Notes under the pieces: generated by a model
Databases searched by the model: none
Seen by the model: only the letters and a program-made list of their open reading frames with translations
Told to the model about the DNA's origin: nothing
Made by a program: the position numbers and the translations under genes
In this document: piece after piece, positions 36,844-45,379 of the stretch
Numbering within the stretch: the stretch's first letter is position 1
How the letters are laid out: each line of letters starts with the position of its first letter
Source: JAJKJG01 sp036389455
GTDB taxonomy: Bacteria; Pseudomonadota; Alphaproteobacteria; Rhizobiales; Beijerinckiaceae
Reading direction: 5' to 3'
Length of the DNA: 64,000 nt
NCBI GenBank assembly: GCA_036389455.1
Contig: DASVPW010000119.1
Location: 1 to 64,000, forward strand

Positions 36844-37665
36844 ATGAGGACGGCTGCCGTCTGTCTCGCGCTGACGATGGGGTTGGCCGGCCTCGCGCCG
36901 GCACTGGCGCAGGGCGGGCCGGGTGTCGAACGGCTTTACATCCTGAACTGCGGCGAGGGGGTCGCCGGCGACATATCGCGCTGGTCGCCCGGCGTGAACG
37001 TCGGCCGGTCGATGGACTTCGTCGACAACTGCTACCTGATCAGGCACGCGCAGGGCTGGGTCCTGTGGGACACCGGCGTCGCCGACGCGGTCGCCGCCCT
37101 GCCGGAAGGGCTTGTCCCGTCCGACCCGCGGGCGACGCGCTGGCGGCGGCCGAAGACGCTCGCCGCGCAGCTCGGCGAGCTCGGCGTCAAGCCCGCGGAC
37201 ATCAAGTTCGTGGCGGTGTCGCATACCCATCCCGACCACGTCGGGAACGTGACGCTGTTTCCGCAATCGACCCTGCTGGTGCAGAAGGCCGAGTACGACT
37301 GGCCCTCGCCGCTCGGCCCGCGCTTCAAGCCGGATCACCCGGTCACGAAGCTCGAAGGCGACCACGATGTCTTCGGCGACGGCAGCATCGTGATCGTGTC
37401 GACGCCGGGCCACACGCCGGGCCATCAGTCGCTCCTCGTGCGGCTGCCGAAGACCGGCGGCGTGCTGCTCTCGGGCGACGCCGTGCACTTCAAGGACAAC
37501 TGGGACAATCGCCGCGTGCCGTCGCAGAACACCGACCAGGACCAGACCACCGCCTCCATGCAGCGGATCGCCGACCTCCTGGCGAAGGAGAAGGCCCAGC
37601 TCTGGATCAACCACGACAAGGCCCAGCGCGATACCCTGAAGATGTCGCCGGAGTTCTACGAATAG
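36844..37665 (+). CDS. exported metallo-beta-lactamase-fold hydrolase, AHL-lactonase-like
   Basis: A 273-residue protein with a signal peptide ending ALAQ near residue 23. The zinc motif HTHPDH is at 127-132, with later ligands H in GHTPGH and D in SGDAVH. Length and the order of motifs resemble N-acyl homoserine lactonases (AiiA/AttM clade), which quench quorum signals, but many other esterases share the fold. I chose ATG 36844 because GGAG sits eight bases before it; an in-frame ATG at 36832 is possible. Export suggests an extracytoplasmic substrate. Confidence 0.83.
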   Translation: MRTAAVCLALTMGLAGLAPALAQGGPGVERLYILNCGEGVAGDISRWSPGVNVGRSMDFVDNCYLIRHAQGWVLWDTGVADAVAALPEGLVPSDPRATRWRRPKTLAAQLGELGVKPADIKFVAVSHTHPDHVGNVTLFPQSTLLVQKAEYDWPSPLGPRFKPDHPVTKLEGDHDVFGDGSIVIVSTPGHTPGHQSLLVRLPKTGGVLLSGDAVHFKDNWDNRRVPSQNTDQDQTTASMQRIADLLAKEKAQLWINHDKAQRDTLKMSPEFYE

Positions 37666-37720
37666 GCGGCCTGTCGCGATGGCCGATGAGCCGGCCGCCG
37701 ACCGACGGTACGCTTTCCCT

Positions 37721-37751
37721 CGTCATGGCCGGGCCAAGCCCGGCCATGACG
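37721..37751. repeat. perfect palindrome of a dispersed CATGGCCGGGC-type element
   Basis: CGTCATGGCCGGG (37721-37733) and CCCGGCCATGACG (37739-37751) pair perfectly around CCAAG. The same words occur in the palindrome at 50225-50319 and in the tandem repeat near 1740. It may also act as a terminator for the upstream gene. Confidence 0.7.
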
Positions 37752-37890
37752 CGTGAGGTGCGTTTTCGCAGAGGCCTCTCTCACGACGTCTCGGGCCTCT
37801 TCGCGTTGACTTCACCGGCCGTATAGGGAAGAGGGGCTGCGCGTTTTACGCCTCCGCCCTCCTGCGCCGTCCCGGCACGACGGATCTCGC

Positions 37891-39606
37891 ATGACCAGCC
37901 TCGCGGCCGCCGCTGCCATCGGAAACCGCGCCGGCGGCGCCTTTGCCGAGCGGCTGTTCGGGTTCGTGGAGCGGAGCCACGCCCGCGCCTGCGCGGCGCT
38001 GCTACTCTTGTCGCTCGCCTGCTTCCTGCCGGGCTTCGTCTCGCTCCAGCCCATGGACCGGGACGAGCCGCGCTACGCGCAGGCGACGAAGCAGATGCTG
38101 GAGACGGGCGACTTCGTCGATATCCGCTTCCAGGGCGAGGCCCGGCACAAGAAGCCGGTCGGCATCTACTGGCTCCAGGCGGCCTCCGTCGCGGCCGGCG
38201 AGGCGCTGGGCGTGCCGGAGGCGCGCACCACCATCGCGCTCTACCGCATCCCGTCGCTGATCGGCGCCGCCGCCATGGTGCTCCTGACCTATTGGGCGGC
38301 GCTCGCCTTCGCGGGCCGGCGCGAGGCCTTCTTAGCCGCCGCCTTCATGGCGGCTTGCGTGGTCCTCATGGTCGAGGCGCGGCTCGCCAAGACCGACGCG
38401 GTGCTCGGCGCCTGCTCCGTCGCCGCCATGGGAGCGCTGGCGCGGGCGTGGTTTGCCCGCGGGGCGCCGGCGCTGCCGCTCGCGACGGTGCTGACCTTCT
38501 GGCTCGCCGTCGCCCTAGGCGTGCTGGTGAAGGGACCGCTCGTGCCGATGTTTGCCGGCCTCACCGTGTTGGCCCTGTTCTGGCGCGAGCGCTCGGCGCG
38601 CTGGTTCCTGTCGCTCAAGCCGGGCCTCGGGATCGCGATCGTGCTCGCGGTGGCGCTGCCGTGGTTCGTCGCCATCGCGGTGAAGAGCCAGGGGGCGTTC
38701 TTCGCCGAGAGCGTCGGGCACGACATGCTCGGCAAGGTCGGCACGGCGCAGACCTACCACTGGGCGCCGCCGGGCTTCTATGTGCTTGCCTTCTTCGCGA
38801 CCTTCTGGCCCGCGGCGGCCTTCGCCGTGATGGCGATCCCCTTCGCGTGGGCGAGCCGCCACGACGATCGCATCGCCTTCGCGCTCGCCTGGATCGTGCC
38901 GTCCTGGCTCGTGTTCGAGATGGTGCCGACGAAGCTGCCGCACTACGTCATGCCGCTCTATCCGGCGATCGCGATCCTGACCGTGATGGCGCTCGCCCGC
39001 GGCTTCGTCGCGCCGCGCCGCCTGCGCGAGCGGCTCGCGGCGCTCCTCGTCCCGTTCATCCCGGCGGGCCTCACGGTGGCCCTCGCCTTCGCGGCCAAGA
39101 CCCTCGACGGGCGCCTGCCCTGGGCCGGCATGGCCGTGCTGCTCCTCGCGACCCTCATCGCCGTCGAGGCCTGGCGGCGCTTCGTCCGCGACGAGCCCGC
39201 GGCCTCCGCGCTCCTCGCGGTCGCGGCGGCGCCGGTGCTGGCGATCGGCGCCTTCACCTTCACCCAGCCGGTCATGCCGTCGCTCCGCCTCTCGCCGCGC
39301 CTCGCCGAGACCGCCCGCGCCCTCGATTGCCCGGGCCGGGCCGTCGGGACCCTCGGCTACCGCGAGCCGAGCCTCGTGTTCCTCACCGGCACGGACCTGC
39401 GCATGCTCGAAGGACCGCGGCAGGCTGCGGAGTTCCTGAAAGCGGGGACCTGCCGCGTCGCCTTCGTCGAGGGCCGCTTCGAGGAGGGTTTTCGCCGCGA
39501 GGTCGCGGAGCTCGGGGTGCGGCCGGCGCTTATGACCCGCCTCTCGGGCTTCAACTTCAACGGCGGCCGCCGCCTCGACATCGGCGCCTTCGCCGTGCGG
39601 CCGTGA
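37891..39606 (+). CDS. ArnT-like glycosyltransferase (GT39/PMT family)
   Basis: A 571-residue inner-membrane protein with about 11-12 transmembrane segments and a C-terminal soluble part of about 110 residues. The first periplasmic loop carries PMDRDEPRYAQATKQML (54-70) with acidic residues D56, D58 and E59 in the place of the catalytic or metal-binding residues of ArnT, and RHKKPVGIYW follows at 85-94. It transfers a sugar from a polyprenyl-phosphate donor to an acceptor such as lipid A. The next two genes (GT2 and an LpxB N-domain-like protein) make donor synthesis and lipid A modification likely. Confidence 0.9.
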   Translation: MTSLAAAAAIGNRAGGAFAERLFGFVERSHARACAALLLLSLACFLPGFVSLQPMDRDEPRYAQATKQMLETGDFVDIRFQGEARHKKPVGIYWLQAASVAAGEALGVPEARTTIALYRIPSLIGAAAMVLLTYWAALAFAGRREAFLAAAFMAACVVLMVEARLAKTDAVLGACSVAAMGALARAWFARGAPALPLATVLTFWLAVALGVLVKGPLVPMFAGLTVLALFWRERSARWFLSLKPGLGIAIVLAVALPWFVAIAVKSQGAFFAESVGHDMLGKVGTAQTYHWAPPGFYVLAFFATFWPAAAFAVMAIPFAWASRHDDRIAFALAWIVPSWLVFEMVPTKLPHYVMPLYPAIAILTVMALARGFVAPRRLRERLAALLVPFIPAGLTVALAFAAKTLDGRLPWAGMAVLLLATLIAVEAWRRFVRDEPAASALLAVAAAPVLAIGAFTFTQPVMPSLRLSPRLAETARALDCPGRAVGTLGYREPSLVFLTGTDLRMLEGPRQAAEFLKAGTCRVAFVEGRFEEGFRREVAELGVRPALMTRLSGFNFNGGRRLDIGAFAVRP

Positions 39607-39641
39607 TGGCGGGGGCTTTGCCGCTCTGCTAAGCGGAGGCG

Positions 39642-39718
39642 CGACATCGTCGGGACATCGCCCGACATCGTCGGCGTTGTCGCGCGACATCGTCGGCGTT
39701 TTCCCGCAGCATCATCGG
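39642..39718. promoter_or_regulatory. four operator-like direct repeats with 21-22 bp spacing
   Basis: CGACATCGTCGG occurs at 39642, 39663 and 39685, and a degenerate CAGCATCATCGG at 39707. Each good copy contains the small palindrome CGAC-ATC-GTCG. The step of 21, 22 and 22 bases is two DNA turns, so bound proteins would lie on one face. The array ends 17 bases before the glycosyltransferase start. Confidence 0.55.
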
Positions 39719-39735
39719 CCTGGAGAATGGCCCGG

Positions 39736-40485
39736 ATGGCCGTCGAGACCGACCCCGAGACCCCGCGCCTGACCGTCGTCGTACCCGTCCGCAACGAGGC
39801 CGGGAACGTCGCGCCCCTCGTCGCCGAGATCGAGCGAGCCTGCGCCCCGCTTGCCCCCTTCGAGGCGGTCTACGTCGACGACGGCTCGACCGACGGCACC
39901 GCGGCCGCCCTCGCCGAGGCGCGCCGCGCGCGGCCGTGGCTCAGGGCGATCCGCCACGAGACCAGCTGCGGCCAGAGCGCCGCCGTGCGCACCGGCGTGC
40001 GCGCCGCCCGCGCGCAAATTATCGTCACCCTCGACGGCGACGGCCAGAACGACCCGGCCTTCATCCCGCGGCTCTACGAGGCGCTTGTCGAGGGCGGCGA
40101 GAGGGTCGGCCTCGCGGCCGGGCAGCGCCTGCGCCGGGTCGGCGGCTTCAAGAAGCTGCAGTCGCGGGTCGCGAACGCGGTCAGGGGCGCGATCCTGAGG
40201 GATGGGACGCGGGATTCCGGCTGCGGGCTCAAGGCTTTCCGGCGCGATCTTTACCTGTCGCTTCCGTATTTCGACGCTCTCCACCGCTTCATGCCGGCCC
40301 TCGTGAAACGTGAGGGCTACGGCATCGTGCACGTCGACGTGGTCGACCGGCCGCGCCTTGCCGGGCGCTCGAACTACGGCATGCTCGACCGGCTCTTCGT
40401 CGGCATCATGGATCTCGCCGGCGTCTGGTGGCTCGTCCGGCGCCGCCGCCGCGTCCCCGTAGTGCGGGAGATGGAGCGATGCTGA
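39736..40485 (+). CDS. family 2 glycosyltransferase (polyprenyl-phosphate type)
   Basis: A 249-residue GT-A enzyme. VVVPVRNEAGNV at the N-terminus, YVDDGSTDG at 46-54 and the metal-binding LDGDGQ at 99-104 are all intact. It is close to dolichyl/undecaprenyl-phosphate glycosyltransferases but lacks the large membrane domain; only one weak hydrophobic stretch is near the end. It could load the lipid-linked sugar for the upstream ArnT-like enzyme. I chose ATG 39736, about 10 bases after GGAG; an ATG at 39727 is also in frame. Its stop overlaps the next gene. Confidence 0.88.
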   Translation: MAVETDPETPRLTVVVPVRNEAGNVAPLVAEIERACAPLAPFEAVYVDDGSTDGTAAALAEARRARPWLRAIRHETSCGQSAAVRTGVRAARAQIIVTLDGDGQNDPAFIPRLYEALVEGGERVGLAAGQRLRRVGGFKKLQSRVANAVRGAILRDGTRDSGCGLKAFRRDLYLSLPYFDALHRFMPALVKREGYGIVHVDVVDRPRLAGRSNYGMLDRLFVGIMDLAGVWWLVRRRRRVPVVREMERC

Positions 40486-40808
40486 TCCGCCTGTCGCAGG
40501 ACCTCGGCGCCTACTTCTACGACGTCTTCGTCGCCCGGTTCGATTTCTGGCTCCTCTTCGGCCTCGTCGCGCAGGTGCTGTTCGGCGCGCGATTCATCGT
40601 CCAGTGGATCGCAAGCGAGCGGGCCGGCCGCAGCGTGATGCCGCTCGCGTTCTGGTTCTTCTCCATGGCCGGAGGGGTGATGACCCTCATCTACGGCCTT
40701 GTGCGGCGCGAGCCCGTCATCATCTTCGGCCAGGCGCTCGCCATCGTCATCTACCTCCGGAATTTGATGCTGATCTTCAAGGAGAGGCGAATGGCGAGTG
40801 GCGAATAG
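40479..40808 (+). CDS. LpxB N-terminal-domain-like membrane protein
   Basis: A 109-residue protein with three hydrophobic segments, matching the lipid-A-disaccharide synthase N-terminal (LAB_N) family. Characteristic parts are FDFWLLFGLVAQVLFGARFIV's core (WLLFGLVAQ), QWIASERAGRSVMPLAFWFF and the LIYLRN-like end. It overlaps the glycosyltransferase stop by seven bases. Small LAB_N proteins often accompany GT2 and ArnT-like genes and are thought to assist lipid-linked sugar transfer or flipping. The last residues RMASGE come from the terminator palindrome. Confidence 0.9.
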   Translation: MLIRLSQDLGAYFYDVFVARFDFWLLFGLVAQVLFGARFIVQWIASERAGRSVMPLAFWFFSMAGGVMTLIYGLVRREPVIIFGQALAIVIYLRNLMLIFKERRMASGE

Positions 40809-40841
40809 CGAATGGACTCTATTCGCCACTCGCCATTCGCC
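40786..40841. terminator. perfect 23-bp inverted repeat between convergent genes
   Basis: Arms 40786-40808 and 40819-40841 are exact reverse complements with a 10-base centre. The left arm ends in the TAG stop of the LAB_N gene and the right arm in the TAG of the minus-strand lyase gene, so the two stops are mirror images. More copies of the word CGCCATTCG follow on the right. Probable bidirectional terminator made from a repeated element. Confidence 0.75.
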
Positions 40842-42024
40842 ATTCGCTCCCCTGGCGCAGCCTTGCGAACCCCGCGTCGAGGTCGCGCTTCAGGTCGTCG
40901 AGGTCCTCGAGGCCGATGTGGAGGCGGATCGCCGGGCCGCCGGGGCTCCAGCGGGTCGCGGTGCGAAAGGACGCGCAGTCGAAGGGGATCGCGAGGCTCT
41001 CGAAGCCGCCCCAGGACGCGCCGATGCCGAACAGCTCAAGTCCGTCGAGCATCGCCATGACGGCCTCCTTCGGGGCGGGCCTGAGGATCACCGAGAACAG
41101 CCCGGACGAGCCCGAAAAATCCCGCTTCCAGAGGATGTGGCCGGGGTCGCTCTCCAGCGCCGGATGAAGGACCCGCAGGACCTCGGGGCGGGCTTCGAGC
41201 CAGCGCGCCATGGCGAGGGCCTGGCGCTCGTGCTCCTTCAGCCTGAGCGCCATAGTCCGAAGGCCCCGCAAGGCCAAAAAGACGTCCTCCGGGCCGGCGC
41301 ACATGGAGAAGGTCTCGAAGGTGCGGCGCAGGGCCGGCCAGGTCCGCTCGTTCGCGGAGACCAAGCCAAGGAGGAGGTCCGAGCTGCCGGACAGGTACTT
41401 GGTGCCGGCCTCGATGGCGAGGTCGACCCCGCGCTCGTGCGGCGGGAAGAACAGCGGCGTCGCCCAGGTGTTGTCCATCAGGACCACCGCCCCGTGCCGG
41501 TGGGCGGCCTCGACGATCGCGGGCACGTCCTGCATCTCGAAGGTGAGGGAGCCCGGCGCCTCCGTGAACACCGCTGTGGTGTTCGGCCGAAGCAGCGAGC
41601 CGATGTCGGCCGCCGGGTCGTAATAGGTCGTCTCGACCCCGAAGTTCTTCAGCACCCCGTCGCAGAACTGGCGCGTCGGGCGGTAGACCGAATCCGGCAC
41701 GAGGAGATGGTCGCCGCTCTTGAGGCACGACATGAGGGCGAGCGTCACGGCGGCGAGCCCGGAGGGGGCGAGCACGGTTCCGGCGGCGCCGGCGAACCGC
41801 GTCCAGGCGCTCTCGAGGGACTCCGTCGTCGGCGTGCCCTTCGTCCCATAGGAGTAGCGCGCCCGGCGGTGCATGAAGTCGTCCGCGGACGGGTAGAGCA
41901 CCGTCGAGCCGCGGTAGATCGGCGTGTTGACGAAGCCGTGCTGCCCCGAGGCGTCGCGCCCGGCATGGACGAGCTGGGTGCGCGGGCCGAAGCGCGTAAG
42001 GTCCTTGGGCGGGGACAGAGACAT
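40819..42024 (-). CDS. metC: cystathionine beta-lyase
   Basis: A 401-residue PLP enzyme of the Cys/Met metabolism family. The substrate-binding Y58/R56 region is ARYSYGTKGTPT, and the PLP lysine is K209 in AGTKYLSGSSD with the partner aspartate in LMDNTWATP (D184). It cleaves cystathionine to homocysteine, pyruvate and ammonia in methionine synthesis. The C-terminal tail WRMASGE is encoded by the inverted repeat and equals the tail of the convergent protein. The family also includes gamma-lyases, but the sequence fits the MetC type best. Confidence 0.92.
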   Translation of the reverse strand: MSLSPPKDLTRFGPRTQLVHAGRDASGQHGFVNTPIYRGSTVLYPSADDFMHRRARYSYGTKGTPTTESLESAWTRFAGAAGTVLAPSGLAAVTLALMSCLKSGDHLLVPDSVYRPTRQFCDGVLKNFGVETTYYDPAADIGSLLRPNTTAVFTEAPGSLTFEMQDVPAIVEAAHRHGAVVLMDNTWATPLFFPPHERGVDLAIEAGTKYLSGSSDLLLGLVSANERTWPALRRTFETFSMCAGPEDVFLALRGLRTMALRLKEHERQALAMARWLEARPEVLRVLHPALESDPGHILWKRDFSGSSGLFSVILRPAPKEAVMAMLDGLELFGIGASWGGFESLAIPFDCASFRTATRWSPGGPAIRLHIGLEDLDDLKRDLDAGFARLRQGSEWRMASGE

Positions 42025-42162
42025 CGCGAGCTTCCGAAGGGGGGAGGGGGCATCTGAAGGAATGGAACCGCCCCGTCAAGCGCCGAGGTCGAACGCCTCC
42101 GGCCGCTTTCCGCCCGAAAGCCGAGGTCCTATGCTGCCCGCAAGAGCCGGCAGAGCGCCTTG

Positions 42163-42693
42163 ATGAAACGCGTCGCGATCTTCGGGAACACCGGCGGCGG
42201 AAAATCGACGCTCGCCAGGCGACTGGCCGATCTGACGCGGCTGCCGCTGTACCCGCTGGACCTGATCCAGTTCAGGCCCGGCGGCGGCGAGGTCCCCCGC
42301 GAAGAGTACCTGAAGGCGCATGCGGACCTGCTGCGCCGGGACGAGTGGATCATCGATGGCTACGGCTGCGCCGCCTCCGCCTGGGAGCGGTTCGCACACG
42401 CCGACACGCTGGTCTACGTCGACCTGCCTCTCGCCATACACGCCTGGTGGGTGACGAAGCGCCTGCTCAAGGGGCTGTTCGTCCACCCGGAGGGCTGGCC
42501 GGAAGGCAGCCCGCTGTGGCGCAGCACCGTCCATTGCTACAAGGTGCTGTGGCTTTGCGACCGTCGGCTGACGCCCCGGTACAGGCGGTTTGTCGCCGAA
42601 GCGGCTGCTTCGAAGCGGGTCCACCACGTGAGGTCGGCGGCCGACATGGCAGCCCTCCTCGATGCGGTGAAGCGCGAATGCGCCCGTGCCTGA
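42163..42693 (+). CDS. small P-loop kinase-like protein (topology-modulation/AAA type)
   Basis: A 176-residue protein. Walker A GNTGGGKST is at residues 8-16, WIIDGYGC lies near 63 and VYVDLPLAIHAWW near 85, the layout of adenylate-kinase-like proteins called FlaR or DNA topology modulation proteins. It probably phosphorylates a small molecule; the substrate is unknown. I chose the ATG at 42163 over the adjacent TTG. It is divergent from metC. Confidence 0.8.
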   Translation: MKRVAIFGNTGGGKSTLARRLADLTRLPLYPLDLIQFRPGGGEVPREEYLKAHADLLRRDEWIIDGYGCAASAWERFAHADTLVYVDLPLAIHAWWVTKRLLKGLFVHPEGWPEGSPLWRSTVHCYKVLWLCDRRLTPRYRRFVAEAAASKRVHHVRSAADMAALLDAVKRECARA

Positions 42694-42930
42694 GCGGTCC
42701 GTCCGGCCGGCGCCTGCCGCTCCGCCCTTGACCGCCCGGCGTTTGTCGCATGTGATGGCTTCTTCGGAGCCGGGAGGCAGAGCGACCTGAAATCCGGGCG
42801 CGGGGCCTGCACGGTCCGCGTTGACGCGGACGGGCAGGTTTGCCACAGACCCTCCGACCTTGGCCGTAAAGGACCCTTGAAGGCGGCTTCCCCGCCGCCG
42901 GTCACGACTTGAACAGAGCGGGAGAACAGG

Positions 42931-43950
42931 ATGAAACGAGCCATCACGACCATCGCCATCGGCCTCGCCGCGAGCCTCATGGCCTCCGCGGCCTCGGCCC
43001 AGGCGACCCTTAACAACGTCAAGCAGAAGGGTTTCCTCTCCTGCGGCTCGAACCCGGGCCTTGCCGGCTTCGGCGTGCCGGACGCGCAGGGCAACTGGAC
43101 CGGCTTCGACGTCGACTACTGCCGGGCCATCGCGGCCGCGATCTTCAACGACCCGACCAAGGTGCGCTTCATCCCGCTCTCGGCGAAGGACCGCTTCACG
43201 GCGCTCCAGTCGGGCGAGGTCGACGTGCTCGCCCGCAACTCGACCTGGACGATGTCGCGCGACACCCAGCTCGGCCTCGACTTTCCGGCGGTCAACTACT
43301 TCGACGGCCAGGGCTTCATGGTGAGGAAGAAGCTCGGCGTCGCCTCGGCGAAGGAGCTCTCGGGCGCCTCGGTCTGCACCCAGCAGGGCACGACGACCGA
43401 GCTCAACCTCGCCGACTTCTTCCGCGCCAACAACCTGAAATATGAGGTCGTCGCCTTCGCGACCGCGGACGAGACCTTCAAGGCCTACGACTCCGGACGC
43501 TGCGACGCCTTCACGACGGACGCGTCGGGCCTCTACGCCGAGCGCCTCAAGGCGGCGGCGCCGGACGACCACATCGTCCTGCCGGAGATCATCTCGAAGG
43601 AGCCGCTCGGGCCGGCCGTGCGCCACGGCGACAACCAGTGGGGCGACATCGTGCGCTGGGTCCACTTCGCGCTCGTCAACGCCGAGGAGCTCGGCGTCAC
43701 GAAGGCAAACCTCGACCAGTCGATGAAGAGCGACAACCCGGAGATCAAGCGGCTCCTCGGCACCGAGGGCAAGTTCGGCGAGGCGATCGGCCTCACCAAC
43801 GATTGGGCCGCGCGGATCGTGAAGCACGTCGGCAACTACGGCGAGGTCTTCGACCGCAACGTCGGCGCGGGCTCGCCGCTGAAGATCCAGCGCGGCATCA
43901 ACGCGCTCTGGACCAAGGGCGGCCTGCAATACGGCGTCCCGGTCCGCTAA
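42931..43950 (+). CDS. aapJ: general L-amino acid ABC transporter substrate-binding protein
   Basis: A 339-residue periplasmic protein with a signal peptide ending ASAQ near residue 24. The mature part follows the polar amino acid family 3 fold: GFLSCGSNPGLAGFG, WTGFDVDYCRAIAAA, PLSAKDRFTALQSGEVDVLARN. These segments are distinctive of AapJ/BztA. It delivers a broad range of L-amino acids to the AapQM permease. A strong terminator follows at 43971-44003, separating it from aapQ and favouring receptor expression. The 237 bases upstream hold small hairpins but no gene. Confidence 0.95.
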   Translation: MKRAITTIAIGLAASLMASAASAQATLNNVKQKGFLSCGSNPGLAGFGVPDAQGNWTGFDVDYCRAIAAAIFNDPTKVRFIPLSAKDRFTALQSGEVDVLARNSTWTMSRDTQLGLDFPAVNYFDGQGFMVRKKLGVASAKELSGASVCTQQGTTTELNLADFFRANNLKYEVVAFATADETFKAYDSGRCDAFTTDASGLYAERLKAAAPDDHIVLPEIISKEPLGPAVRHGDNQWGDIVRWVHFALVNAEELGVTKANLDQSMKSDNPEIKRLLGTEGKFGEAIGLTNDWAARIVKHVGNYGEVFDRNVGAGSPLKIQRGINALWTKGGLQYGVPVR

Positions 43951-43970
43951 ATCCGCTAAAGAAGACTCAA

Positions 43971-44003
43971 AGGGGCGCCCGGAGCGATCCGGGCGCCCCT
44001 TTT
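43971..44003 (+). terminator. rho-independent terminator after aapJ
   Basis: GGGGCGCCCGGA and TCCGGGCGCCCC pair as a 12-bp perfect stem around GCGA and are followed by TTTT. It lies 21 bases after the aapJ stop. Read-through would feed aapQMP. Confidence 0.9.
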
Positions 44004-44108
44004 GCATGCGCTCTCCTCAAGCCTCTTAACTTCTTCTTTGAAGCCCCTTGGCGACACGGCAATTGCGTGACAGGCTGAGGACGCCAAAGAAAAGGCCGGG
44101 GCTCGGGG

Positions 44109-45323
44109 ATGGCAGCGCAGACCGCGACCGCAGTTCAAGCTGGCGCACCCGCCCGCGGGTCGCTGCTCTACGACCCGAAGGTCCGAGCCACCGTCTACCA
44201 GGTCGTCCTGACCGCCGTCGTCGTCTTCCTGATCTATACGGCCGCCACCAACGCCGTCGCGAACCTGCGCGCCGCGCGCATCGCCTCCGGCTTCGGCTTC
44301 CTCAACGTCACCGCCGGGTTCGACGTCAACCAGTCCCTGATCGCCTTCAGCGCCGCCGCCTCGACCTACGGCGACGCCTTCATCGTCGGGCTCCTCAACA
44401 CCCTCGTGGTCGCCGCTATCGGCATCGTCCTCGCGACGATCCTCGGCTTCATGATGGGCATCGCGCGGTTGTCGAAGAACTGGCTCGTGGCACGGCTCGC
44501 GACCGTCTACGTCGAGGTCGTCCGCAATGAGCCGCTGCTGCTGCAGCTCCTGTTCTGGTATATCGCGGTGCTGACGCCGCTGCCGAACCCGCGCGAGTCG
44601 ATCAGCTTCGGCGGCGAGTTCTTCCTCAACAACCGCGGCCTGTTCATGCCGAAGCCGATCCTGGCTTCGGACGCATGGCTCATCCCCGTGAGCTTCCTCG
44701 CCGGCATCGTTGGCACGATCGCGTTCCGGATCTGGGCGAAGCGGCAGCAGGAGGAGACCGGCCGGCAGTACCCGGTCGCGCTCGTCGCGCTCGGCCTCAT
44801 CCTGCTCCTGCCAACCCTGATCTGGCTCGTGCTCGCCCTGCTGGGGCTGAACCCGATCACCTTCGACGTCCCGCAGCAGCAGCGCTTCAACCTGCGCGGC
44901 GGCATGCAGGTGTTCCCCGAGTTCGTGGCGCTCCTCCTCGGCCTTGTGATCTACACCGGCGCTTTCATCGCCGAGGTGGTGCGGGCCGGCATCCTCGCGG
45001 TCTCGAAGGGGCAGACCGAGGCCGCGGGCGCGCTCGGCCTGCGGCCCGGCCATACCCTGCGCCTCGTGGTCGTGCCGCAGGCCATGCGGGTCATCATCCC
45101 GCCGCTCACGAGCCAGTACCTCAACCTAACCAAGAACTCCTCGCTCGCGGTGGCGATCGGCTATCCCGACCTCGTGCAGGTGTTCATGGGGACGGTGCTG
45201 AACCAGACCGGGCAGGCGGTCGAGGTCGTCGCCATCACCATGGCGGTCTACCTCACCATCAGCCTCGTCACCTCGGCCGTGATGAACGCCTACAACCGCC
45301 GCGTGGCGATCGTGGAACGGTAG
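44109..45323 (+). CDS. aapQ: general L-amino acid ABC transporter permease
   Basis: A 404-residue inner-membrane protein with about eight hydrophobic segments. The AapQ/BztB features are the N-terminal segment SLLYDPKVRATVYQ, the segment GFGFLNVTAGFDVNQSLIAF near 60-80, and the coupling motif EAAGALGLRPGHTLRLVVVP near 306-325. It forms half of the channel with AapM. Normally aapM follows directly; here a 56-base spacer and a TIR-coding segment intervene. Confidence 0.95.
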   Translation: MAAQTATAVQAGAPARGSLLYDPKVRATVYQVVLTAVVVFLIYTAATNAVANLRAARIASGFGFLNVTAGFDVNQSLIAFSAAASTYGDAFIVGLLNTLVVAAIGIVLATILGFMMGIARLSKNWLVARLATVYVEVVRNEPLLLQLLFWYIAVLTPLPNPRESISFGGEFFLNNRGLFMPKPILASDAWLIPVSFLAGIVGTIAFRIWAKRQQEETGRQYPVALVALGLILLLPTLIWLVLALLGLNPITFDVPQQQRFNLRGGMQVFPEFVALLLGLVIYTGAFIAEVVRAGILAVSKGQTEAAGALGLRPGHTLRLVVVPQAMRVIIPPLTSQYLNLTKNSSLAVAIGYPDLVQVFMGTVLNQTGQAVEVVAITMAVYLTISLVTSAVMNAYNRRVAIVER

Positions 45324-45379
45324 GGAGCGTGGGGGGCGGTGAACATGATCGTGTCGAAATAGGGCCTCGGAGCTAGTTC

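Noticed and set aside
39642..39718. Short regular repeats considered as a CRISPR array
   Set aside because: Repeat units are 12 bases with 9-10 bases between, far too short; a protein-binding array is more likely.
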